A stretch of 64,000 nt of DNA from Paenibacillus psychroresistens (GTDB lineage: Bacteria; Bacillota; Bacilli; Paenibacillales; NBRC-103111): NCBI RefSeq assembly GCF_009728935.1, contig NZ_CP034235.1, positions 4,440,001-4,504,000 on the forward strand. Direction: 5' to 3'. This document shows positions 23,919 through 32,478 of this stretch, one piece after another (the stretch's first letter is position 1; each line of letters opens with the position of its first letter). The position numbers and the translations under genes were made by a program. The notes under the pieces are model-generated. The model saw only the letters and a list, made by a program, of their open reading frames with translations. It had not been told where the DNA came from and did no database searches.

Positions 23919-24251
23919 TTATGTAGTTAGAAAATCTTCATTCAAACCCAACCGATCTAAGGCAATATCCAATGGAACTTCCAAAAGCAGAAGCTGATGA
24001 AACGCAGTTCCAGCAATACAAGAATCTTTAAGTGCACGATAAACGTTAGGTCTCTTATACTTTAGCACCGTTGTGAACTCAATTATCGGAGGTGTCACTT
24101 TACGCAGCAATAAAATGTCGCTGAGGAATTCTCTGATTTTGGGTAAATCTTTACGATCGTCCTTCATAGCTTGGAGGTGTTGGATAAAGGTAAGGATCAT
24201 TTTTTGTCTTATATCATCTTGTTCACTAATCGTATTCACCTTCCTTCGCAA
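23919..24251 (-). CDS. Hypothetical helical protein, 110 aa
   Basis: A 110-aa protein rich in helix (ILTFIQHLQAMKDDRKDLPK, KIREFLSDILLLRKVTPPI). The C-terminal half has YKRPNVYRALKDSCIAG and LEVPLDIALDRLGLNEDF, which has a helix-turn-helix-like spacing but no clear family. Followed in the same direction by the 83-aa gene. Function unknown. Confidence 0.5.
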   Translation of the reverse strand: MRRKVNTISEQDDIRQKMILTFIQHLQAMKDDRKDLPKIREFLSDILLLRKVTPPIIEFTTVLKYKRPNVYRALKDSCIAGTAFHQLLLLEVPLDIALDRLGLNEDFLTT

Positions 24252-24434
24252 ATAAAGCAGCTTATTTACTCAGTATAGCAGATATTGTAGTGAAATAGGA
24301 ATTAATACCTAAGACTTATTAACTACGAAAATTCCATGAGCAAAAGTTCACATTACTGACGCATGGTTTTAATCTTGCGTTAATACTTCTATCATACAAT
24401 ATATATATAGATGAATAAAGGAGGAATGAAGCCC

Positions 24435-24596
24435 ATGGTCGTATTTGATATTATTGTTAATGGAGTAGTCATAGAAACAATCATGCCTAAAACGCAAAAA
24501 TTGAAGTCAATGGTTGATTTTGTCAAGGAACAAATGCTTATTATGAAACGTAAACACGGCAACAACTTTATAATTAATAGACGATTTATTTATTGA
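24435..24596 (+). CDS. Hypothetical protein, 53 aa
   Basis: Begins MVVFDIIVNGVVIETIMPKT at 24435, ten bases after AAAGGAGG; an ATG at 24411 precedes the ribosome binding site and is rejected. A beta hairpin (residues 1-17) is followed by a basic helix (FVKEQMLIMKRKHGN). No family recognised. Confidence 0.5.
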   Translation: MVVFDIIVNGVVIETIMPKTQKLKSMVDFVKEQMLIMKRKHGNNFIINRRFIY

Positions 24597-24947
24597 CAAT
24601 TTGCAAAACTTGTGTTTTTCGAATGATTGTAGTATGATGTAGAAGTAAATTAATCGCTTCTCCCCTTTTCGATCCTCTAATAGAATAAGTTTTTCCTCCA
24701 TCCATTTTCTCAAATTCACAATTAACCCAAGAATTTGTACAAGTGTTCACTGATTCACACTGGCGCGGCTTCGGAGCCGTAAGGATGAAAGAGAGGTAGG
24801 GCTTTCATTGTTTTAGGATACACAGCTATGGTTATCGTTTTTTAGGATTGAAAAGGCCACTAATGAACTATCATATGATGAATTTACACTATATATAATT
24901 CACAAACAAAAAGGATCTCCCGCAGGAAATCCAATTGTTTGTGAATT
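24597..24947. other. Spacer with hairpins
   Basis: About 350 bases with no convincing gene. It has CGGCT-TCGG-AGCCG at about 24766-24780, then ATGAAAG...CTTTCAT around 24786-24810, and the terminator at 24898-24946. The two adjoining hairpins could belong to a small RNA, but no promoter is obvious. Confidence 0.35.
24898..24946. terminator. Terminator, 12-bp stem
   Basis: ATTCACAAACAA opposite TTGTTTGTGAAT, with an inner GGAT/ATCC pair. It directly follows the stop of the minus-strand DUF4395 gene and has AT-rich flanks on both sides. Confidence 0.65.
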
Positions 24948-25382
24948 TTATTTATTTTTAGTTATTGTACTCCTATTTTTAATCTGCTTAAACTGATAAT
25001 AAATCATACACCCTAAACAATAACCGGATAATGCGATCAACGCTACAATACCAAGAATCCAGGAAAATATATATCCTGCCATATTCCAGTGGTTAGCAAA
25101 ACATAGCAAGGAAACGGTTAAAAATAGAATACCCAGTGTCAGGTTAAATCTTTGAAGCTCAGCTGCTTGAGTTTCTTTACCTTCAACTTTTACAAAGCCT
25201 TTAGCTAATTGAATGAATAAATTAGAGCCAAAGATAGCACCAGAAATTTGGATAACCCATAAGAGTACTAAAAATAAAAATGGCAATTGAAAGAAAGTTG
25301 ATAAAAGAACGAACGCTACAATTCCCATCTGATTGGCTTTCACATAAGGCATAGGTACATCTGGCAATTTAATCTTTGACAT
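24948..25382 (-). CDS. DUF4395 family membrane protein
   Basis: About 144 aa from MSKIKLPDVPMP; AAGGTGC lies upstream of 25382. Four hydrophobic segments at roughly residues 20-45, 48-62, 80-98 and 103-128; the motif PYVKANQMGIVAFV at the start is typical of DUF4395 proteins, whose role is unknown though some sit beside thiol-related genes. C-terminus is Lys/Asn-rich and cytoplasmic. Confidence 0.65.
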   Translation of the reverse strand: MSKIKLPDVPMPYVKANQMGIVAFVLLSTFFQLPFLFLVLLWVIQISGAIFGSNLFIQLAKGFVKVEGKETQAAELQRFNLTLGILFLTVSLLCFANHWNMAGYIFSWILGIVALIALSGYCLGCMIYYQFKQIKNRSTITKNK

Positions 25383-25436
25383 GAAAAGCACCTTCTTAAT
25401 CAAATTTACAATATGTATAACTATAACATAGAATTT

Positions 25437-25637
25437 TTAAAGTAGTGATAATTTTATTTCTTGTACGAATAAATCCAATAATTGCTCTAGCTCATCTTCT
25501 GATATCTCACGTTTGCTCAAATGGATTTGCTGGACAGCTGCTTTTACTTTGGTTTTAATCTCATCTTCCACCAGCTCATTTCTCAGCTTTTGCAAGCGGA
25601 TTAGCTCAAATTTAATTTGATATTTGTTCAGCTCCAT
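25437..25637 (-). CDS. Small helical paralogue 1
   Basis: A 66-aa helical protein with the pattern IKFELIRLQKLRNELVEDEI, then QIHLSKREISEDELEQLLDL. It shares this plan (E-x-x-R-L-x-K-x-R-N-x-L-V-E) with the protein encoded at 25671-25874, so the two arose by tandem duplication. Probably a short antiparallel coiled coil. Unknown function. Confidence 0.55.
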   Translation of the reverse strand: MELNKYQIKFELIRLQKLRNELVEDEIKTKVKAAVQQIHLSKREISEDELEQLLDLFVQEIKLSLL

Positions 25638-25670
25638 CCCTGCTCATCCCATTTCCATTGAAATTTCGGA

Positions 25671-25874
25671 CTATCGTAATTCTTTTGTTGCAAATAGAAT
25701 ATCATTAGCCAATGTTCGGAGCATTTGCTCAAATCCAGCAGAATCCAGTTTATTCCTCTCAACAAATAGCATTTTGGCAATCTCTTCCGCTTTTTTATAA
25801 ATACCTTCTTCCACCAATTGATTTCTTGCTTTATACAATCGTTCCATTTCTGTTCTGATTTCAGCCTTATCCAT
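25671..25874 (-). CDS. Small helical paralogue 2
   Basis: A 67-aa protein from MDKAEIRTEMERLYKARNQL; GAGG lies eight bases before the ATG at 25874, which is preferred to the GTG at 25883. The motif MERLYKARNQLVEEGI matches that of the downstream paralogue. Helical throughout. The pair forms one minus-strand unit. Confidence 0.55.
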   Translation of the reverse strand: MDKAEIRTEMERLYKARNQLVEEGIYKKAEEIAKMLFVERNKLDSAGFEQMLRTLANDILFATKELR

Positions 25875-25969
25875 CCGCATCACCTCAATTTATAAGAAAA
25901 ACGTTACATAGAGAGCATACCAAAATTCCCCAAAGAATTGTATAGGTATAAATAAAAAAATAAAACCTC

Positions 25970-26013
25970 AAAACGAGTAGACTTATTAGAGTCCAATCCT
26001 TTTTGGGTTTTAT
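25970..26013 (-). terminator. Terminator
   Basis: ATAAAACC and GGTTTTAT flank a structured centre; on the minus strand a T-rich tract (TTTATTTTTTTATTT) follows. It ends the 26037-26354 gene. Confidence 0.6.
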
Positions 26014-26036
26014 TCGTATGTTCAAAATCACCTAAA

Positions 26037-26354
26037 TTAATTTTCCACAACTTCCATCTTAAATAGATTATCGAGCTTGCCATCAAAACGTTTTTTCAAA
26101 GGTACTTTAATGTCTCTACCCAGTTCTCTAAAGAAAGTTTCGATATCGCATTCTACATTTTCTAAGATGATAATTAGATTACCGTCAGTAATAATATTCT
26201 GATTTACATCAGTCGGAACATTAACATTCACCATATACTTCTTTTTGAGCGTATTCGAATAACGCGTAAAAATTTCAAGGATTTCATCGTTTTCAAAATT
26301 CTTAATCGCGATTTGGCCTTTTGTGGAAAATTTTAAATTGATTTTCACTTTCAC
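26037..26354 (-). CDS. Hypothetical protein, 105 aa
   Basis: A 105-aa protein starting at GTG after AAGGGG. An N-terminal beta strand pair (VKINLKFSTKGQIAIKNFEN) precedes helices with a basic centre (TRYSNTLKKKYMVNVNVP). Single-gene unit with its own terminator. No family recognised. Confidence 0.5.
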   Translation of the reverse strand: MKVKINLKFSTKGQIAIKNFENDEILEIFTRYSNTLKKKYMVNVNVPTDVNQNIITDGNLIIILENVECDIETFFRELGRDIKVPLKKRFDGKLDNLFKMEVVEN

Positions 26355-26559
26355 ACTTCCCCTTTTTCTTTTAAAACCACCATGTATTCATTCAGTGATC
26401 TAGATGTTTTGGTTATTCGACAAAGAAAAAGTTGCTACAATCTAAATCTTCATCTTAACGAGCACTTGTACATTATTATCTTAAATTGTGTCATATGTTG
26501 AACGTTTATGCAACTTAAAATTAACTTTGCTCATTAAAACCAGCATTTCCAGGGTAAAT

Positions 26560-27099
26560 CTATGTAGTTTTATATATAGAAAATTCCCTTTCCACATAAT
26601 ATCGATTGGTCATTATCCAAACAAATTCAGTGCCAGAAGGCTGCTTCCCACGTTTTCTATCGACAAAAACCATTTGTCCACATTTCTCACAGCTATTTTT
26701 TTGTGTGTAGAAAGGCAGCTCTTTTTCATAAGTTTCACCACACTTGCATTCCACTCGAAACAATTCCTTAGGTTTGTTATAAGCTTTAGACAATTCTTCA
26801 GCTGGATCTGTTTTCTGTATCGCTTCAACAGTCTTATCTTCAATAGCTTCATGAGTTTTAATTACAATATCATTCTCTTTCATTCCCTTGACGTAAGTGA
26901 ATGCCACATGCTGAGGATTTAAAGTGCGAATTTCATCCCCTACCTGTAAAATCATCGTTTTATTCTGATCAATACAATCCAAAAAATATTTGCATTGCTC
27001 TTTATTAAGCGGCAATGTTCCCTTTTGTCCTGTTGAAAGTACATAATTTACAATTAAGCAATTTCCTTCGTGCAGCTCTCCGATGTTGTTGTTTGTCAT
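26560..27099 (-). CDS. Hypothetical protein with C-terminal zinc ribbon
   Basis: A 179-aa protein. Residues 1-75 look like a PilZ-free beta domain (GTLPLNKEQCKYFLDCIDQN, then MILQVGDEIRTLNP); residues about 112-145 carry a zinc ribbon with CKCGETYEKELPFY...CEKCGQMVF. C-terminal FVWIMTNRYYVERE is aromatic. ATG after AGAAGG. Ribbon suggests a nucleic-acid or protein-binding role; nothing more can be said. Confidence 0.55.
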   Translation of the reverse strand: MTNNNIGELHEGNCLIVNYVLSTGQKGTLPLNKEQCKYFLDCIDQNKTMILQVGDEIRTLNPQHVAFTYVKGMKENDIVIKTHEAIEDKTVEAIQKTDPAEELSKAYNKPKELFRVECKCGETYEKELPFYTQKNSCEKCGQMVFVDRKRGKQPSGTEFVWIMTNRYYVEREFSIYKTT

Positions 27100-27207
27100 T
27101 TCTCTAACCTTCTTTTCTCAGCTTTGATTAGCCTATTCTATCAAATTTATTTAACCTTAATCAAATTTATTGAATCAAAAATCTTTTTCCAGCTAAAAAC
27201 TTGAATA

Positions 27208-27235
27208 GAAAACGCCACCCGGCTAAGGATGACGT
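27208..27235 (-). terminator. spo0A terminator
   Basis: Minus strand ACGTCATCC, loop TTAGCC, GGGTGGCGT then TTTTC: nine pairs with GU pairs. It is 35 bases after the spo0A stop. Confidence 0.7.
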
Positions 27236-27269
27236 ATGATTCTAAAGTATAAATGTAAGGGCCTACAAT

Positions 27270-28073
27270 TTACGATACTTTATGCTCAATCCGTAATTTA
27301 TCCGCAACCATCGCTATGAACTCGCTATTAGTCGGCTTAGACTTGCTGATATTGATTGTGTAGCCGAATAGGTGCGAGATGCTGTCAATGTTCCCACGAG
27401 TCCACGCAACCTCGATAGCGTGCCTTATAGCGCGTTCTACGCGGCTTGGTGTCGTTTTGTAGTGGTCAGCGATGGAAGGATACAAAACCTTCGTAATTCC
27501 ACCGAGAATTTCAATGTTATTATAAACCATTGTGATTGCTTCACGTAAATATTGATAGCCCTTGATATGTGCGGGTACACCAATTTCATGAATGATACTG
27601 GTGATATTAGCATCGAGATTTCTACCTTTGGATAAAGGGACCACATTCGCTTTATGCGAAGAGCTAGACACATTCGATGTAACAGAATGACCGTTTGAAA
27701 CCAACTGACGGATACGACTGGTTAAAACCTCCATATCAAAAGGTTTCAATATGTAATAAGCAGCTCCCAATTGGACAGCTTTTTGCGTAATGTTCTCTTG
27801 TCCGAATGCAGTTAGCATAATAATCTTAGGTGGATTGGGCAAATTCATTTCGCGTAGTTTTTCAAGAACACCCAGTCCATCTAGATGAGGCATGATGATG
27901 TCTAGAATCAATACATCCGGAGCTTTACGCTGCTGTTCAATGAAGCGAAGTACTTCATTTCCGTTATAAGCTACCCCTACAACCGTCATATCCTCCTGGT
28001 CGTCAATAAACTCCGATAATAGATTGGTGAACTCACGGTTATCATCCGCTAACAAAACTTCAATTTTTTGCAA
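27270..28073 (-). CDS. spo0A: Sporulation master regulator Spo0A
   Basis: A 267-aa response regulator. The receiver (1-125) has the acidic pair in LLADDNREF, the phosphorylated Asp58 in [11 protein letters not shown], Thr in MLTAFGQ and Lys in ILKPFD; a linker ([12 protein letters not shown]) leads to the Spo0A C-terminal domain with the recognition segment [15 protein letters not shown]-like [20 protein letters not shown]. Once phosphorylated by the relay, it binds TGTCGAA boxes and starts sporulation. TTG start after AAGGAGG. It follows spoIVB, as in Bacillus, and three 0A boxes lie upstream. Confidence 0.98.
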   Translation of the reverse strand: MQKIEVLLADDNREFTNLLSEFIDDQEDMTVVGVAYNGNEVLRFIEQQRKAPDVLILDIIMPHLDGLGVLEKLREMNLPNPPKIIMLTAFGQENITQKAVQLGAAYYILKPFDMEVLTSRIRQLVSNGHSVTSNVSSSSHKANVVPLSKGRNLDANITSIIHEIGVPAHIKGYQYLREAITMVYNNIEILGGITKVLYPSIADHYKTTPSRVERAIRHAIEVAWTRGNIDSISHLFGYTINISKSKPTNSEFIAMVADKLRIEHKVS

Positions 28074-28128
28074 ATTAATGCTCCCTCCTTGGAACTTATT
28101 TGGATTTATTTGTCTATCCTAATACAAG

Positions 28129-28164
28129 TATTTCGACATCAATAATTAAATTCCTTCTGTCGAA
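28129..28164 (-). promoter_or_regulatory. spo0A promoter: sigma-H type with two 0A boxes
   Basis: Minus strand GAAGGAATTT (around 28148-28157) and GTCGAAATA (around 28137-28129) fit the sigma-H pattern RNAGGAWWW / RNNGAATWW. TTCGACA at 28132-28138 and TGTCGAA at 28158-28164 are perfect 0A boxes, one over the -10. This suggests Spo0A feedback on its own gene. Confidence 0.65.
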
Positions 28165-28231
28165 TATTATTTTTCTTTATTTTTTTTTAATTTTAAGATA
28201 TAATTAAATAATTTTTCAAAGTTCAACAAAT

Positions 28232-28238
28232 TTCGACA
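28232..28238. promoter_or_regulatory. Distal 0A box
   Basis: TTCGACA, a third perfect TGTCGAA box (minus strand), in the AT-rich spoIVB-spo0A spacer, about 70 bases beyond the others and just after the spoIVB stop. Confidence 0.6.
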
Positions 28239-28270
28239 AGAAATATAGAAAAAAAGAAAGCCAAAGGCAT

Positions 28271-29599
28271 TTAACTCGCCTTTAGCTCTTGATCATTCTT
28301 TCTTAATAAAATTCCCGCATCCTGCAGCATCCATTCAATAAAACAGCCATATCCACTGGTTGGATCATTAACGAATACATGAGTCACGGCACCAATGATT
28401 TTACCATTCTGGATAATTGGACTTCCGCTCATCCCTTGAACGATACCACCTGTTTTATCCAATAGCCGCGGGTCTGTAATTTTGACAATCATTCCTTTGG
28501 TTGATGGGAAGTCTTGCCGAGTTACGTGGGTTATCATCACATCAAATTTCTCAACCTTCTGTCCGTCCAGTACGGTATAAATCTGTGCAGGCCCTTCCTT
28601 CACATCTTCAGCAAATGCGACTGGAATAGCTTCGTTCTGAAAGCTATGCTCAGGCTGCTCACGCATTTTACCGAAAATTCCGAAAGCTGTGTTCTTCTCT
28701 ATATTTCCCAAAATTTTACTATCCTTAAAGAATATAGCCCGTTTTTCTCCTGGCTCACCATGATGGCTTTTCGCGATTGAAGTAACATTAGAATGGACAA
28801 TCTCTCCACCGCCTACGACGATTGGCGTTTGAGTATCCATGTCTGTTATAACATGCCCCAGTGCCCCATATACTTGCTGATCAGGTGCATAGAAGGTTAA
28901 TGTACCAATCCCCGCAGCGGAATCACGAATGTAGAGCCCTAAGCGATATGATTTATCAATAATGTCATATGCGGGTTGAAGAATGACCTTCATTCTAATA
29001 CCGTTACGTTGAACAACAAGCTCTAATGGCTTTTTGGCTTCGCCCGCTTCGGAAACAAATTCCGAGACCTTGGAAACGTCATTCAACATCGTACCATTAA
29101 TGCTCATGATCAAATCGCCAACTAAAATCCTTGCATCTTCACCTGGTGAAATTTTTCTGTTATCCGCTATGGAGACTAAATGATGGCCTACAATCATGAT
29201 ACCTGCTGATTTAAGCTTTACTCCAATGGTTTGTCCACCTGGCACAACCTTTAAATCAGGCATTACATTTACTTTTACCGTTTTTAAAGGAATTTTCCCA
29301 AACAGCTTCAGCTTCAGCTCTGTGACGCCAGATTCTCCGGTTTGCAAGTTGATGGGTTCGTTTAAATTAACGCGAAACGAGGGCTGTGAGTGGCCATTGA
29401 CACGCAGAATATTCGGATCCTTCACAGTCAGCATTGCACTAACAGGCATCGAAAGCTTTAATTCTTTATCCTGCCCAGAGAATAAGCGCAGCTGATTCGG
29501 AAAGGATGCAAAATTCTGAAATGGCGTGGAGCAAATCAGTAAACCAAGTAAGAAAACAAGCATAAGTCCGATCCATCTTTTTGTATGTGTGGGCTTCAA
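28271..29599 (-). CDS. spoIVB: SpoIVB serine peptidase
   Basis: A 442-aa forespore protease. One N-terminal membrane anchor (WIGLMLVFLLGLLICS, about 9-26), a PDZ domain at about 120-210 (GIMIVGHHLV..., LVGDLIMSINGTML) and an S55 peptidase domain with catalytic His in YGALGHVITDMDT and Ser in QGMSGSPIIQNG. It is secreted from the forespore across the inner membrane and cuts SpoIVFA, which triggers pro-sigma-K processing. TTG start after GGGGAGTG. Sits between recN and spo0A as in Bacillus. Confidence 0.95.
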   Translation of the reverse strand: MKPTHTKRWIGLMLVFLLGLLICSTPFQNFASFPNQLRLFSGQDKELKLSMPVSAMLTVKDPNILRVNGHSQPSFRVNLNEPINLQTGESGVTELKLKLFGKIPLKTVKVNVMPDLKVVPGGQTIGVKLKSAGIMIVGHHLVSIADNRKISPGEDARILVGDLIMSINGTMLNDVSKVSEFVSEAGEAKKPLELVVQRNGIRMKVILQPAYDIIDKSYRLGLYIRDSAAGIGTLTFYAPDQQVYGALGHVITDMDTQTPIVVGGGEIVHSNVTSIAKSHHGEPGEKRAIFFKDSKILGNIEKNTAFGIFGKMREQPEHSFQNEAIPVAFAEDVKEGPAQIYTVLDGQKVEKFDVMITHVTRQDFPSTKGMIVKITDPRLLDKTGGIVQGMSGSPIIQNGKIIGAVTHVFVNDPTSGYGCFIEWMLQDAGILLRKNDQELKAS

Positions 29600-29717
29600 G
29601 CAGGTTACACTCCCCTTCTACTGCCTGACGAAAAGGTATTTCGTCAATTGCGTACCTTTAAGTTAACCCCACGCCATACGTTTTATTACTGAAAATCATC
29701 CCTCAAATCGCAAAATT

Positions 29718-31427
29718 TCATACCTTAACATTCTGAATATCTTTTTTCTTTTGATTCGCCATTCGCAGCATTTCCTGTGCATGCTCAAGAGTAGTTTCTG
29801 TAATCTCAACGCCTCCAAGCATCCTAGCAAGCTCATTCACTTGGCCTTGTACATTTAAGTCCTCTACTTGCGTAAACGTTCTCTCGCCTTCCACAATCTT
29901 CTGAATTAAATAATGGGCATCCGCCATACAAGCAACCTGTGGCAAATGAGTAATCGAGAAAACCTGACAAGCGCCCGACAAGACAGAAAGCTTCTCGGCA
30001 ATTGCTTGTGCTGCGCGTCCGCTGACTCCTGTATCAACCTCATCAAAGACAAGGACTGGTATCCGATCAACCTTAGCAAAGATCGATTTCATCGCAAGCA
30101 TGATTCGTGAGAGTTCTCCTCCAGAAGCAATTTTACTCATTGGGCGTAAGGGCTCTCCTGGATTAGCCGAGATAAGGAATTCTACCTGATCGCAGCCATT
30201 ACGTGTCAGCTTGTCCTCCAGCCGCTCAATGCGTACTGAGAATCGCGTCCGTTCCATCTGCAAATCACGTAATTCTCGCTCGATTTCTGATGCTAGGATT
30301 GTTGCGCTTTTCTGGCGTTGTTTGGATAAGGTATAAGCCAGGCTAGTGGCGATTTTTAATTCAGCATTCGCGTTTTCTTGAATCTGCAGCAGCAGCTCAT
30401 CTTTATTCTCAATTAATTGAAGCTCATCTTGTATCTTATGTAAGTACTGTAGAATCTCCATTACATTCACACCATATTTGCGGCGAAAAGAAGCAATTAA
30501 ATGTAAGCGTGTTTCGATTTGATCAATTCGTTTTGGGTTAAATTCAATTTGATCCCGGTAATCTCTCAGCTGAAAAGCTGCATCTTCCAATTGGTAAAAT
30601 GCAGACTGCACCTGATCCAGCAACGGCTTTAATTGGCTTGGATCTAAACCTGCGATCTCCTGCAAGCGTTGAATCGATTTATTGATTGCATCTAATCCGC
30701 TTTTATTAGCATGAATAGCATCATAGGCTTCAGATGAATTCTGAAATAATTTCTCTGCATAGCTTAGTTTGCGCTTTTCTTCCTCTAATAATTCATCCTC
30801 CGCTGGTTTTAAATCTGCTTCTGTTATTTCATCTACCTGAAACAAATATAAATCACGCATTTGCAGGGCTTGCTTGCTGGTTTCTTCCAGAGCAGCAAGC
30901 TGTTTATTTAAACCAATATAACGATCATAAGAGGCTTGATATTGCTGTTTCATCCCCTCTATCGCTACACCGCCAAAAGCATCCAACCAACTCATGTGCT
31001 CTTCCGCTTTCAACAAAGATTGATGCTCATGCTGGCCATGAATATTGACTAACCATTCGCCAACCTCACGCAGCATCGTTAAATTAACCAGCTGTCCATT
31101 AATTCGACTCGTGCTTTTCCCTTGTGCCGATAAATCCCGTCTAATAATTAAGCTTTCTTCGGAGGCTGCTGTGATACCTATTCGTTCAAGAACTGCCCAT
31201 ACGGGATGATCGCTGACAATTTCAAACAACGCTTCGATTTCCGCTTTATCCGTTCCATATCTAACCCATTCCGAAGAACCGCGTCCACCTGCAATTAAAG
31301 TTAAGGCATCAATCACAATTGATTTACCTGCACCTGTTTCCCCAGTCAGTACTTGAAATCCATGGCGAAAAGAAAGCTGAACCGATTCAATAACAGCTAA
31401 ATTCCGAATACTTAAATGCACTAACAT
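29718..31427 (-). CDS. recN: DNA repair ATPase RecN
   Basis: A 569-aa SMC-like ATPase for double-strand break repair. Walker A GETGAGKSIVID is near residue 30, the ABC signature is in MSKIASGGELSRIMLAMK near 450 and Walker B in IPVLVFDEVDTGVSG near 475, followed by the His of THLPQVA. Middle half is coiled coil. Full length for the family. GGGGTGAT precedes the ATG. Downstream of argR by 12 bases, the usual argR-recN pair. Confidence 0.97.
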   Translation of the reverse strand: MLVHLSIRNLAVIESVQLSFRHGFQVLTGETGAGKSIVIDALTLIAGGRGSSEWVRYGTDKAEIEALFEIVSDHPVWAVLERIGITAASEESLIIRRDLSAQGKSTSRINGQLVNLTMLREVGEWLVNIHGQHEHQSLLKAEEHMSWLDAFGGVAIEGMKQQYQASYDRYIGLNKQLAALEETSKQALQMRDLYLFQVDEITEADLKPAEDELLEEEKRKLSYAEKLFQNSSEAYDAIHANKSGLDAINKSIQRLQEIAGLDPSQLKPLLDQVQSAFYQLEDAAFQLRDYRDQIEFNPKRIDQIETRLHLIASFRRKYGVNVMEILQYLHKIQDELQLIENKDELLLQIQENANAELKIATSLAYTLSKQRQKSATILASEIERELRDLQMERTRFSVRIERLEDKLTRNGCDQVEFLISANPGEPLRPMSKIASGGELSRIMLAMKSIFAKVDRIPVLVFDEVDTGVSGRAAQAIAEKLSVLSGACQVFSITHLPQVACMADAHYLIQKIVEGERTFTQVEDLNVQGQVNELARMLGGVEITETTLEHAQEMLRMANQKKKDIQNVKV

Positions 31428-31439
31428 CCAATCACCCCG

Positions 31440-31889
31440 CTAGTTTATCATCGCTAAAATTTGGTTAACCACTAAGCTGCTATGTTCTTTGGTCCGACAT
31501 ATAATTAAAATGGTATCATCGCCACAAATCGTTCCCATCACTTCATCCATCTCCAAATTATCCATTAGCATCCCAATGGCATTGGCTGTACCTGGCATAC
31601 ATTTCAGAACAACTAAATTCTCTGCATAATCAATACTAGTGAAATGATCAGTAAGCGTTCGTTTTAATCTTTGCAGCGGATTAAAGCGCTGCTCAGTCGG
31701 TAAAGAGTATTTATAGCTGCCATTATCCAAAGGAACTTTAATCAGATGTAAATCCTTGATATCTCTAGAAACCGTAGCTTGAGTAACCTGAAATCCAGCG
31801 TTACGTAAAGCATTCACCAAATCATCCTGTGTTTCTACATCTTGATTGTTTAGAATTTCACGTATTTTAAGATGCCGTTGACCTTTCAT
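31440..31889 (-). CDS. argR: Arginine repressor ArgR/AhrC
   Basis: A 149-aa regulator. N-terminal winged helix ([20 protein letters not shown] with recognition segment [15 protein letters not shown]), C-terminal hexamerisation and arginine-binding domain with [14 protein letters not shown] and the acidic [14 protein letters not shown]. It represses arginine synthesis and activates its breakdown when arginine is present. Located before recN as in most Bacillota. Confidence 0.96.
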   Translation of the reverse strand: MKGQRHLKIREILNNQDVETQDDLVNALRNAGFQVTQATVSRDIKDLHLIKVPLDNGSYKYSLPTEQRFNPLQRLKRTLTDHFTSIDYAENLVVLKCMPGTANAIGMLMDNLEMDEVMGTICGDDTILIICRTKEHSSLVVNQILAMIN

Positions 31890-31903
31890 TGTGGAACTCC
31901 CCT

Positions 31904-32356
31904 TTAAATTTCTAACTCAAATTGTATTTTTACTATTTTTTGCAAGGAAACGTCTACATAAAGCACACCAGCAGCTTCTAAATAAATCAATTGATAAGGC
32001 AGAAGCTGATCCCGTATGGAGCTGCCTCTCATTTCAAATGGATTACGCGAACGGGCAATCTTAACGACATACCACTTATCCTCACTCTGCGCAAAGTGAT
32101 CGACAAAATAACGGCTAAATAGCTCCTCCTGATCATCAACAAGCATCCGAATCGGTATCTTCCGTTTCGTTGTCATTACTTCATAACCTGCATTTTCAAG
32201 CAAGGCTACTGCATCAGTAACAGGAATTTCTTCATCTGGAACTAAAACCCACTTGCTTTGAGCGCTTTTGTTCAAACGGCTGCGTAAACCCATAAACAGA
32301 GCTATTCCTATTATACCGATTATCAGCAATAGCACCAACTGGTCTCCAGATCGCAT
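31904..32356 (-). CDS. Conserved membrane-anchored protein before argR
   Basis: About 150 aa from [30 protein letters not shown] precedes the ATG at 32356, so the longer frame to 32434 is rejected. One N-terminal membrane helix, then a soluble domain ([58 protein letters not shown]) and a C-terminal strand. The soluble part may contain a small alpha/beta domain. Fifteen bases before argR, so probably co-transcribed. Unknown function. Confidence 0.6.
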   Translation of the reverse strand: MRSGDQLVLLLIIGIIGIALFMGLRSRLNKSAQSKWVLVPDEEIPVTDAVALLENAGYEVMTTKRKIPIRMLVDDQEELFSRYFVDHFAQSEDKWYVVKIARSRNPFEMRGSSIRDQLLPYQLIYLEAAGVLYVDVSLQKIVKIQFELEI

Positions 32357-32425
32357 GGAATCACCCCAATCTACTACTTCGCTTCGTTTTATGAAAATCC
32401 CTTTATTATCCACAAACAAATAAAG

Positions 32426-32452
32426 CAAAAACACCCGCCAATTGAGCGAGTG
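32426..32452 (-). terminator. Terminator of the sugar transporter operon
   Basis: Minus strand CACTCGC, loop, GCGGGTG then TTTTTGCTTT, directly after the binding-protein gene. Confidence 0.75.
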
Positions 32453-32478
32453 CCTTCTCTTCTACGACTAATGCCGTT

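Noticed and set aside
26488-26922. A 144-aa plus-strand open frame
   Set aside because: It is antisense to the zinc-ribbon gene and has a Phe/Leu/Ser-rich composition typical of shadow frames.
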